DNA of 5,717 nucleotides from B21-G16 sp003644825 [NCBI: Candidatus Zhuqueibacterota bacterium] (GTDB lineage: Bacteria; SM23-31; B21-G16): the NCBI GenBank assembly GCA_003644825.1, contig QNDJ01000132.1, positions 1-5,717 on the forward strand, given 5' to 3'. Below are positions 1-5,717 of the stretch, in pieces. Numbering within the stretch: position 1 is the first letter of the stretch; each line of letters begins with the position of its first letter. Made by a program: the position numbers and the translations under genes. The notes beneath the pieces are model-generated. The model was not told the DNA's origin and made no database searches. It worked only from the letters and a program-made list of their open reading frames with translations.

Positions 1-15
1 AATAATACATAGACT

Positions 16-37
16 AGAATAGTAATTTAACTATTCT
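16..37. repeat. Inverted repeat, 8-base arms with 6-base loop
   Basis: AGAATAGT (16-23) and its exact reverse complement ACTATTCT (30-37) flank the loop AATTTA. The stem is AU-rich and no T-run follows, so it is a poor intrinsic terminator. It could be a remnant of the 3' end of an upstream gene or a protein binding site. In DNA this AT-rich, chance is also possible. Confidence 0.35.
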
Positions 38-85
38 TAAGCTTTCTGAAGTGATTTGCCAAGCAGGCTTAAAGTTGAAAAGGAA

Positions 86-103
86 GAAAAATATATATTT
101 TTC
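86..103. repeat. Perfect 18-base AT palindrome beside the promoter candidate
   Basis: GAAAAATATATATTTTTC reads the same on both strands. It ends two bases before the predicted -35 box at 106. That position would suit an activator site or an UP-like A/T element. The composition is almost entirely A/T, so part of the symmetry may be chance. Confidence 0.3.
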
Positions 104-105
104 AC

Positions 106-134
106 TTGATTTTTTATTTAATAATTAATATATT
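106..134 (+). promoter_or_regulatory. Candidate sigma70-type promoter for the receptor operon
   Basis: TTGATT (106-111) is separated by exactly 17 bases from TATATT (129-134). These match the TTGACA and TATAAT consensus at 4 of 6 and 5 of 6 positions. Transcription would begin around 141, giving a long leader before the receptor start at 327. The Bacteroidota-type -7 motif TAnnTTTG was looked for and not found. AT-rich DNA makes such matches easy to find, so this is an inference. Confidence 0.35.
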
Positions 135-141
135 AGAACTG

Positions 142-174
142 AATTAACAGACAGCTACAGATAACTTGTTAATT
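142..174. repeat. Inverted repeat at the predicted 5' end of the transcript
   Basis: AATTAACA (142-149) and TGTTAATT (167-174) are exact reverse complements, 17 bases apart. If the promoter at 106-134 is right, this would fold at the extreme 5' end of the mRNA, where a stem can protect against decay. As DNA, arms 25 bases apart centre to centre could also bind a dimeric regulator. Neither role is shown by sequence alone. Confidence 0.35.
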
Positions 175-206
175 AGCTACTACTATTGACTTTCCTAATA
201 AATTGT

Positions 207-218
207 TAAGGAGGTGAT
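207..218 (+). promoter_or_regulatory. Orphan Shine-Dalgarno sequence (12-base match)
   Basis: TAAGGAGGTGAT is fully complementary to the usual 3' tail of bacterial 16S rRNA. No ATG or TTG follows at a usable distance. The only GTG (214-216) lies inside the motif and would give a 9-residue peptide ending at the TAA at 241-243. The receptor start is more than 100 bases downstream and has its own binding site. The site may be a ribosome standby or loading site, a relic of a lost leader gene, or a site used with a non-standard start codon. Confidence 0.5.
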
Positions 219-244
219 TTATAGAATAATATTTATAGAATAAT
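217..244. repeat. Perfect 14-base tandem duplication
   Basis: ATTTATAGAATAAT occurs at 217-230 and again, directly abutting, at 231-244 with no mismatch. The first copy begins inside the orphan Shine-Dalgarno match, so only one copy carries the GGAGGTG core. A perfect duplication with no drift suggests a recent slippage event or selection to keep both copies. It would change the spacing in the leader by 14 bases. Confidence 0.75.
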
Positions 245-269
245 AAAGATAAAAAATTATATTTTTTTC

Positions 270-293
270 TAATATCTGATATATCAGATATTA
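270..293. repeat. Perfect 24-base palindrome upstream of the receptor gene
   Basis: TAATATCTGATA (270-281) is followed at once by its exact reverse complement (282-293), with no mismatch or spacer. The inner CTGATATATCAG carries the only G and C bases, arranged symmetrically, which is typical of a dimeric repressor or activator operator. It ends 21 bases before the ribosome binding site at 315 and does not pair with it, so an RNA role in hiding the start looks less likely. No known operator family is recognised, and it does not resemble a Fur box. Confidence 0.5.
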
Positions 294-314
294 ATAATGA
301 ACCAAATTAAAACT

Positions 315-320
315 GGAGGG
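315..320 (+). promoter_or_regulatory. Ribosome binding site of the receptor gene
   Basis: GGAGGG lies six bases before the ATG at 327. It decides the start. The in-frame ATG at 297 has no purine-rich site before it, only the palindrome, and would put ten extra residues (MNQIKTGGIN) ahead of a normal signal peptide. Confidence 0.85.
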
Positions 321-326
321 ATAAAT

Positions 327-3212
327 ATGGCAAAAAAATCGATTTTCTTGATTCTATTATTTTTCCTGATTCCATCCCTTGTATTTGCTTCTGATGGAAC
401 AACCGGGAAAATAATGGGTAAAGTCTATGACAAAAGTACAGGCGACCCCCTCCCCGGTGTTAATATTGTGATTGAAGGTACAACCCTGGGTGCTGCATCC
501 GATGCTAATGGAAAATATTTTATTAACAATGTTCCTGCAGGTACCTATACTGTTGTTGCATCCTATATAGGATATGAAAAAATCACAACAGAAAATGTTA
601 AAGTGCTGGCAGACCACACAACTAACCTGGATTTTCCAATGGTAGAAACAGCTATTGAGGGTGAGGTTGTTGTTGTAACTGCAGAAAGACCCCTTGTTCA
701 ACAGGATGTAACAAATACTGTAAGGATAAAAACTGAAGAAGAAATTCAGAATCTACCTACAAGAGGTACCGGGGCTGTTACTGTCCTGCAAACCGGAGTT
801 GTAGATGCTTATGGCGGTATTTCAATAAGAGGAGGGCGTCAGAATGAAGTTGCCTATATCGTCGATGGATTTGTGGTAAACAATTATTATGGTGGTGGAC
901 AAATTGTATCTGTAAATCAAGCCGCAATAAGTCAGCTTGCTATTTCTACAGGTGGTTTCAATGCTGAATATGGAAGGCAGATGTCCGGCGCCGTTAGTGT
1001 TATCACAAAAAGCGGTTCAAGAGATTATCACGGACATATTCAGGCTATTTCTGACTTCTTATCAGGAGACTGGCTTAACACATATAGTTATGGATATAAT
1101 GTTTACGATTTTTCTTTTGGTGGTGGTATTCCTTATCTAAAAAATGCCACCTTTTTTATTTCTGGAGAAAGACAATTTCTTGCTGATAAAAGTCCCCGCC
1201 CCTTCGTTGATATGTTTTATGACCCGAGAATAAAAGATAAAAATGATCCTCTATATTCTATTAATCAGGTTTTCAAAAAAGGAATGAAACCGGGTAATGA
1301 TTTTCACCAGAACAGATGGCAGGGTAAACTGAACTATAGAATTTCAAATGCATTAAATTTTGAATTTGGTATTCTCGGGAGAAAATATTCAACCAACACT
1401 TTTAGTATGAGAATGTATAAAGCTCCAGAACACTTTACCCATAGCAACCACTGGGACAATCAGGCATTTGGTAAAATCACATATACATTCAGCCCTAAAA
1501 CATTTGCTATTTTAGGGATAAATCATGTTATTGAGAACAATGTTTCTGCTGATAGAAAACACTGGGATAGATGGAACGAATATCAAAGAACAAGTTACAA
1601 TAGACCCGACGATATAGGTATTTTTAGAGATGTTTATGATAACCCTGATACACCAGGTAGTGAAGAAGCTATTGGCGGTTCCTGGTATCATAACAGAGTT
1701 TCTTACTTAACAATTAAAGGGGATATTACAAGTCAGGTAAATTTAAATCATCAATTACAGGCAGGTTTTGATGTTCAATACCACAGTTTAAGAATGTACA
1801 GCCATGGTAATTTAACTCAGATTTTATCAAATCCTTTACACTGGGTTAAAGAAAATGGAAGCCCAAACTTCAAAAATATTAACAGTTATGGATTGAATTA
1901 CGTCGTAGAATTTGAGGTGCAACCCGATCCTGAAAATGGTGTTGCTGGTGTTATGAAAAGAATTAAAAAAGTTGATTATAGTAAAGGTTATAGTGGTAAT
2001 CCACCAAAACATCCCCTATTTATGTCCTTTTATTTACAGGACAAAATAGAATATGAAGGGCTTGTTATTAATGGTGGAATAAGATTTGATTACTATGATG
2101 CTGATTCTCCTGTTATTACAGATTTAAAGAATCCTTATGACCCTGAAACCGGTAAACTGAGATTAGGAGATAGTAAAGTAAATCAGAGAATAAGTCCGAG
2201 ATTAGGCCTTGGATTTCCTGTTACGGATAAAACCCTTCTTCATGTGAATTTTGGAAAATTTTATCAATTACCCAATTTAAACAGAATGATTATTGTCTAC
2301 GACAACTATCAGGAAATAGCGGCTACCACGGTTGGATATAGAGTAAATAATCCTGGTTTGAAACCCGAAACAACAACAGCATACGAAGCAGGTGTTACCC
2401 AGCAGATTGGTGAAAATTTGAGACTGGACTTTGTAGCATATTATAAAGATATTACTGACCTCGTAATCCTTAAAAATGTTATTTCCATCAGTGGACATTA
2501 CTCTACATATTTTAATGGTGACTATGGAACAATAAAAGGTTTTGACTGTGGGGTAACACTGAGAAGATATAAAAATATTTCTGCAAGTATTGCATACAGC
2601 TTATCTTATGCTCTCGGAACAGGTTCTACTTCCAATTCAAATTCAAGAGTCGTATGGTTAAAAAAAGAACATCCAAAACAAACCAATCCACTTAACTATG
2701 ACCAGAGACATAAACTTGCAGTTATACTCGATTATAGATTTCCAAGAGATGGTGGACCAACTATTTTCGGTAAAAAGATATTTTCTAACTCAGGAATTAA
2801 TTTTGTGCTAAATAGCGGAAGTGGTTTTCCTTACACTCCTATAAAGAGCCCTAACAACAGAGTGGCTATTAAAGCTGACGGGCCTGTTAATGATGGACCC
2901 ATTAATTCCAGATATGGTCCCTGGCAGGTGCAAGTTGACCTCAAAGCCAATAAAATTTTCAACCTGTATAAAGGTTTAAAAGCAGATGTGTATGTATGGG
3001 CTCTTAACATTATGAATAGAATTAATCCGCTTACAGTGTGGGCAACCACAGGAGATTATGCTTCAGATGGCTGGCTAACTACTGCACCCGGCAAAGACTG
3101 GCTAAAAAAATTCGGAGAAGAAGGAAAAAGAGAATACAATATCGCAATGAAAAATCTTATTGCTTACAGAATTCCAAGGCAGATAAGGTTCGGTATAAGA
3201 TTCTTATTTTAA
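327..3212 (+). CDS. TonB-dependent outer-membrane receptor with carboxypeptidase-regulatory-like N-terminal domain
   Basis: Predicted 961-residue outer-membrane active transporter, energised by TonB/ExbB/ExbD; the ligand is unknown. Residues 1-21 form a signal peptide (AKK, hydrophobic core, cleavage after VFA). Residues about 27-106 match the carboxypeptidase-D-regulatory-like fold (GKVYDKSTGDPLPGVNI, then DANGKYFINNVPAGTY and YIGYE). A TonB-box-like strand, EVVVVTA, is at 113-119. The plug spans roughly 125-232, with ISIRGGRQNEVAYIVDG (165-181) and STGGFNAEYGRQMSGAVSVI (207-226). The remainder is a beta barrel rich in alternating aromatic and polar residues, with NIMNRINP (894-901) and TTGDYASDG near the end. 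The last residue is phenylalanine (RFGIRFLF), the usual outer-membrane assembly signal. The plug lacks the SusC hallmark (NPNDIESIEVLKDA-like) and no SusD follows, so it is closer to Oar-like or generic receptors than to SusC/RagA. Start chosen from GGAGGG at 315-320. No frameshift or internal stop. The class is certain; the substrate is not. Confidence 0.95.
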   Translation: MAKKSIFLILLFFLIPSLVFASDGTTGKIMGKVYDKSTGDPLPGVNIVIEGTTLGAASDANGKYFINNVPAGTYTVVASYIGYEKITTENVKVLADHTTNLDFPMVETAIEGEVVVVTAERPLVQQDVTNTVRIKTEEEIQNLPTRGTGAVTVLQTGVVDAYGGISIRGGRQNEVAYIVDGFVVNNYYGGGQIVSVNQAAISQLAISTGGFNAEYGRQMSGAVSVITKSGSRDYHGHIQAISDFLSGDWLNTYSYGYNVYDFSFGGGIPYLKNATFFISGERQFLADKSPRPFVDMFYDPRIKDKNDPLYSINQVFKKGMKPGNDFHQNRWQGKLNYRISNALNFEFGILGRKYSTNTFSMRMYKAPEHFTHSNHWDNQAFGKITYTFSPKTFAILGINHVIENNVSADRKHWDRWNEYQRTSYNRPDDIGIFRDVYDNPDTPGSEEAIGGSWYHNRVSYLTIKGDITSQVNLNHQLQAGFDVQYHSLRMYSHGNLTQILSNPLHWVKENGSPNFKNINSYGLNYVVEFEVQPDPENGVAGVMKRIKKVDYSKGYSGNPPKHPLFMSFYLQDKIEYEGLVINGGIRFDYYDADSPVITDLKNPYDPETGKLRLGDSKVNQRISPRLGLGFPVTDKTLLHVNFGKFYQLPNLNRMIIVYDNYQEIAATTVGYRVNNPGLKPETTTAYEAGVTQQIGENLRLDFVAYYKDITDLVILKNVISISGHYSTYFNGDYGTIKGFDCGVTLRRYKNISASIAYSLSYALGTGSTSNSNSRVVWLKKEHPKQTNPLNYDQRHKLAVILDYRFPRDGGPTIFGKKIFSNSGINFVLNSGSGFPYTPIKSPNNRVAIKADGPVNDGPINSRYGPWQVQVDLKANKIFNLYKGLKADVYVWALNIMNRINPLTVWATTGDYASDGWLTTAPGKDWLKKFGEEGKREYNIAMKNLIAYRIPRQIRFGIRFLF

Positions 3213-3225
3213 AAAAGTAAATTTA

Positions 3226-3250
3226 ACCTATTAAAAATTAGGTGAGGTGA
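3226..3250 (+). promoter_or_regulatory. Ribosome binding site and small hairpin in the intergenic gap
   Basis: AGGTGAGGTGA (3240-3250) ends four bases before the ATG at 3255. It holds two overlapping Shine-Dalgarno-like units, of which GAGGTGA (3244-3250) matches the 16S tail best. ACCTA (3226-3230) can pair with TAGGT (3239-3243), covering only the upstream unit and leaving the better one free. No terminator (GC stem plus T-run) lies in the 42-base gap, which supports cotranscription with the receptor gene. Confidence 0.7.
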
Positions 3251-3254
3251 ATAT

Positions 3255-5717
3255 ATGAAAAAAAGTTTAATAAGAAAAATAATTTTTCTAAGCCTGATTC
3301 TTATATTTGCTTCAAGTTTTATAGCCTTAAAATGGATTTCTCCTCCTCCACCAGATAAACACCAACTCAGAAAAGGAGCAACTTATGATTTTGATACCTG
3401 GCTTGATATTAATGAAATGAGATTTAATTCTTCTAATGATGGTGGAGTTGGTTTTGACCAGACAAGAGGATGGTGGGGAGTTGAATTTCCAAAAGGAACA
3501 GGCAGATATATGAACTGGGCAGCTGGAGTATGGATTTCAGGAGTACCTGAAGGAGGGACTGTTGAAAAAGATTTAAGATTAACAGTTTTCACCTGGGGTG
3601 GTGAATGGGTTCCCGGTCCAATAGCAAACGGTACTTTCATCCTTGACAATCCTGATTTCCAGATGTACAAACTTACAAAAGGAGTTAGTGGACCAGGAGA
3701 CGCAGACTGGGAACACTGGAAAAATGTTGGGTCCAATTTTTCAAAATATGGCTGTGTAGGAGAATATGCTCCTCTAATTAAAGACCCTAATGACCCTCTG
3801 GTTACTGAATACGGCTACAGTGTAGGCGACCCATATATTACTGGTGACCAGTGTCTCTGGGGTGTTTACAACGATGCAAATCCTGATGTTCATACAGGAT
3901 ACTACGTATCATCAGGAACTTTACCTTTATATATTGAAATTAAAGAGACTGATTTTGCATTTAATAAATCAGGTCCTCTTGGTAAAACTGTATTCTGTAA
4001 ATTCGAATTTACAAATAAGGGTTCACTAAACCTTAAAGATATGTATTTTTCCTTCTGGGCAGATTGTGACCAGGGAGATTCTTTTAATGACCTCTGTGGG
4101 TGCGACCCTGACAAGAGTATGGGGTATGTTTATGATGGAAGCCCGGATGCTGTTTATTACGATTACGGTGTTGCAGGTGGTTATGACTTCTTTAAAGGAC
4201 CTATTGGAAGAGATGGAGAAATTTTACCAATGACATCATTCTCTCATTACATTAATGGAACAGACCCGAGAAACCAATGGGAATGTTATAACTATATGAA
4301 GGGTTTAAATCCTAAAGACGGCACTCCAAGGATAAATCCAGTAACAGGTCAGGTAACAAAATTCTCAGTAACAGGTGACCCCGTAACAAATACAGGATGG
4401 CTTGATGTGAACCCCGGTGATAGAAGGTTGATGTTGAACTCAGGTCCTTTTGATATGGCTCCAGGTGACAAAAATGAAGTCGTCCTTGCTTTCATAGTTG
4501 GAACAGGAAAAGATAGAATATCTGCTATATCAGGCTTACGATATAACGACATTTTTGCTCAGGGTGCATTCGATATAGGATTCAATGTGCCGCCAGACCC
4601 ACCACAGCCTGAAATAACTGTTGTAACCACTCCATCAGAAATATTCCTTTCCTGGAAAGATAATGCTGAATCCTTTAACAACGCAGGTTACCAGTTCGAA
4701 GGATATAATGTTTATATGACTGACAATCCAAACCCTACATCAGATGCTGATTGGAAAAGAATAAGAACTTTTGATAAGGAAAACGGTGTTATGACAATTT
4801 TAGGAATAACTCTTGATATGAATACAGGTTTACTACTTGAAACTCCAATCCAATTTGGAACAGATTCTGGAATAAAAAGATGGGTAAAAATAACAACCGA
4901 TGAATTTTCAGGTGGAACTGCACCACTGATTGCAGAAAAAGAATACCACTTTGCTGTTACTGCTTATGCATATAACCCGATTGGTGCACCAAAGGCTCTC
5001 GAAACTCCAAAACATATGATAAACGTTGTCCCGAAACAGGGATTCCCTGGAACTGATTATACTGGAGTTGAACCAGGAACGGCAACTACTGCTGAACATA
5101 TATCCGGTATCAGTAATGGTGAAGTATTCGTTAGTGTTGTTGACCCTTCTTCTGTTACTGGCGAAACATACAAGGTAACGTTTTCAAGTCTGGCTGACGG
5201 TTCAGTGGTATGGAATTTACTTGCAGGAAATAGTACAAAACTGCAAAACCAGACTGATTTTTCAGGAAGCTGGGCAACACCTATCGTTGATGGAATTCAG
5301 GTTAGAGTATCAGGAATAACTACTGCACCTTCTTCCGGAAAAGTTGTTCCTCTTCCTGCCGGTGATGAATTAGGTTTCAAGGCTATGCTTGAAAATTATG
5401 CCCACGGTTATGCAGGCGGTGGTTCAGAGTTAACACCTGATATGTGGGGGCATGACCTTGAAGTAAGATTCACAAGCACCGGTTCTAAAGCATCACATTT
5501 TCAGGGCTGGGGAAACTGGGATTCACCTTTGGGATTAGTGGATGTTCCCTATGAAGTATGGGATATTCAAGCAGACCCACCACAGCAGGTTTGTACACAA
5601 TTCTATGACAGAGATAAAGATGACCAGTATGATGTAGGGAATAGAGAATATATTGCTGCTATTATGCGCCCCTATGATACAAATACTGAATATACTTGGA
5701 GCGATCCCCTTGCCGGC
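3255..5717 (+). CDS. Large secreted multi-module protein with fibronectin-III-like domain (3' partial)
   Basis: Open for 821 codons without a stop and cut by the right edge. No enzyme is recognised. Residues 1-24 look like a signal peptide (KKSLIRK, then a hydrophobic run to SFIA). No lipobox cysteine follows, so it is not a SusD-type lipoprotein; a proline run (SPPPP) comes next. Module 1 (about 40-445) is beta-rich: WWGVEFPKGTGRY (73-85), GVWISG (91-96), an acidic Cys stretch DCDQGD...CGCDPDK (270-287), and GDRRLMLNSGPFDMAPGD (388-405). Module 2 (about 446-590) is fibronectin-III-like: PPDPPQPEI, FLSWKD, FEGYNVY (481-487), GTDSGIKRW (535-543), YHFAVTAYAYNP (564-575). Module 3 (about 595-700) has VDPSSVTGETYKVTF (629-643) and PIVDG (676-680). 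Module 4 starts near 720 with VPYEVWDI (764-771) and DRDKDD. From memory, this block order occurs in large surface proteins of KSB1, Marinimicrobia and related phyla, often ending in a type IX secretion sorting domain. That end is not visible here. Likely exported and cotranscribed with the receptor; role unknown. Confidence 0.85.
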   Translation, partial: MKKSLIRKIIFLSLILIFASSFIALKWISPPPPDKHQLRKGATYDFDTWLDINEMRFNSSNDGGVGFDQTRGWWGVEFPKGTGRYMNWAAGVWISGVPEGGTVEKDLRLTVFTWGGEWVPGPIANGTFILDNPDFQMYKLTKGVSGPGDADWEHWKNVGSNFSKYGCVGEYAPLIKDPNDPLVTEYGYSVGDPYITGDQCLWGVYNDANPDVHTGYYVSSGTLPLYIEIKETDFAFNKSGPLGKTVFCKFEFTNKGSLNLKDMYFSFWADCDQGDSFNDLCGCDPDKSMGYVYDGSPDAVYYDYGVAGGYDFFKGPIGRDGEILPMTSFSHYINGTDPRNQWECYNYMKGLNPKDGTPRINPVTGQVTKFSVTGDPVTNTGWLDVNPGDRRLMLNSGPFDMAPGDKNEVVLAFIVGTGKDRISAISGLRYNDIFAQGAFDIGFNVPPDPPQPEITVVTTPSEIFLSWKDNAESFNNAGYQFEGYNVYMTDNPNPTSDADWKRIRTFDKENGVMTILGITLDMNTGLLLETPIQFGTDSGIKRWVKITTDEFSGGTAPLIAEKEYHFAVTAYAYNPIGAPKALETPKHMINVVPKQGFPGTDYTGVEPGTATTAEHISGISNGEVFVSVVDPSSVTGETYKVTFSSLADGSVVWNLLAGNSTKLQNQTDFSGSWATPIVDGIQVRVSGITTAPSSGKVVPLPAGDELGFKAMLENYAHGYAGGGSELTPDMWGHDLEVRFTSTGSKASHFQGWGNWDSPLGLVDVPYEVWDIQADPPQQVCTQFYDRDKDDQYDVGNREYIAAIMRPYDTNTEYTWSDPLAG
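4339..4376 (+). repeat. Short in-frame 11-base direct repeat within the secreted-protein gene
   Basis: CAGTAACAGGT occurs at 4339-4349 and 4366-4376, 27 bases (nine codons) apart, so both copies are read in the same frame. They encode a run with VT units (PVTGQVTKFSVTGDPVTNTG). This is probably a small beta-hairpin or linker grown by local duplication just before the conserved GDRRLM block. Confidence 0.4.

Larger units (their letters stand above)
1..326. other. AT-rich leader / intergenic region without a gene
   Basis: No credible coding region was found on either strand in this stretch. It is strongly AT-rich and unusually full of small symmetric elements: inverted repeats at 16-37, 86-103, 142-174 and 270-293, a tandem duplication at 217-244, a perfect Shine-Dalgarno match at 207-218 with no start codon after it, and one good promoter candidate at 106-134. 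The true ribosome binding site of the receptor gene lies at its right end. If transcription starts near 141, the receptor mRNA would have an untranslated leader of about 185 bases. No tRNA, rRNA or known riboswitch pattern was recognised. The gene upstream of position 1 is not visible. Confidence 0.7.

Noticed and set aside
16-37. Intrinsic terminator of an upstream gene
   Set aside because: The hairpin is real as a repeat but its stem is AU-rich and no T-run follows, so a terminator call is not supported.
207-218. 3' end of a 16S rRNA gene on the minus strand
   Set aside because: The reverse complement reads ATCACCTCCTTA like a 16S tail, but the neighbouring bases have none of the conserved 16S sequence that should precede it.
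186-227. TTGACT (186-191) with TAGAAT (222-227) as a promoter
   Set aside because: The spacing is 30 bases, far from 17, and no acceptable -10 box lies at the correct distance from TTGACT.
251-268. A-run / T-run hairpin AAAAAAT-TAT-ATTTTTT as terminator or attenuator
   Set aside because: The stem is made only of A and T with a 3-base loop. This is expected by chance in such sequence and too weak to stop transcription.
297-326. Upstream in-frame ATG as the receptor start
   Set aside because: No ribosome binding site precedes 297, and the ten added residues contain the codons of the GGAGGG site used by the ATG at 327. Starting at 327 gives a clean signal peptide.
357-701. Minus-strand 114-codon reading frame
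   Set aside because: It lies wholly opposite the signal peptide and N-terminal domain of the receptor. Its translation is cysteine- and asparagine-rich, resembles no family, and has no ribosome binding site I could support.
3383-3736. Minus-strand 117-codon reading frame
   Set aside because: It is a shadow of the secreted-protein gene. Its proline- and serine-rich translation mirrors the glycine- and Asp-rich codons of the true frame, which is open for 821 codons with a signal peptide.
3255-5717. SusD/RagB-type lipoprotein partner
   Set aside because: The signal peptide has no lipobox cysteine, and the body is beta-rich with a fibronectin-III-like module rather than the helical SusD fold.

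Overview
This window suggests a diderm (Gram-negative) bacterium of the FCB superphylum. The base composition is AT-rich, judged by eye. The first gene encodes a TonB-dependent outer-membrane receptor with an N-terminal carboxypeptidase-regulatory-like domain. The second encodes a secreted multi-module protein whose sequence blocks I associate, from memory, with KSB1, Calditrichota, Marinimicrobia, Ignavibacteria and Cloacimonadota genomes. The phylum cannot be settled from this window.

Layout: positions 1-326 hold no credible gene. This long AT-rich leader carries several inverted repeats, a plausible sigma70-type promoter (106-134), a 12-base Shine-Dalgarno match with no start codon behind it (207-218), a perfect 14-base tandem duplication (217-244) and a perfect 24-base palindrome (270-293). 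Positions 327-3212 encode the complete 961-residue receptor. A 42-base gap with a strong ribosome binding site and no terminator leads to a second gene on the same strand. That gene starts at 3255 and is still open at the right edge after 821 codons.

How they fit together: the gap and shared strand suggest one transcription unit. The receptor should import or sense a ligand at the outer membrane, powered by TonB/ExbBD. The second product has a signal peptide, no lipobox and no SusD features, so the pair is not a standard SusC/SusD glycan system. It looks like a receptor paired with a large exported beta-rich protein (N-terminal module with an acidic Cys-Asp motif, fibronectin-III-like module, further beta modules). 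That protein may be anchored or secreted by a type IX system through a C-terminus outside this window. The substrate is unknown.

The most unusual parts are the second protein as a partner for the receptor, and the unexplained leader architecture.
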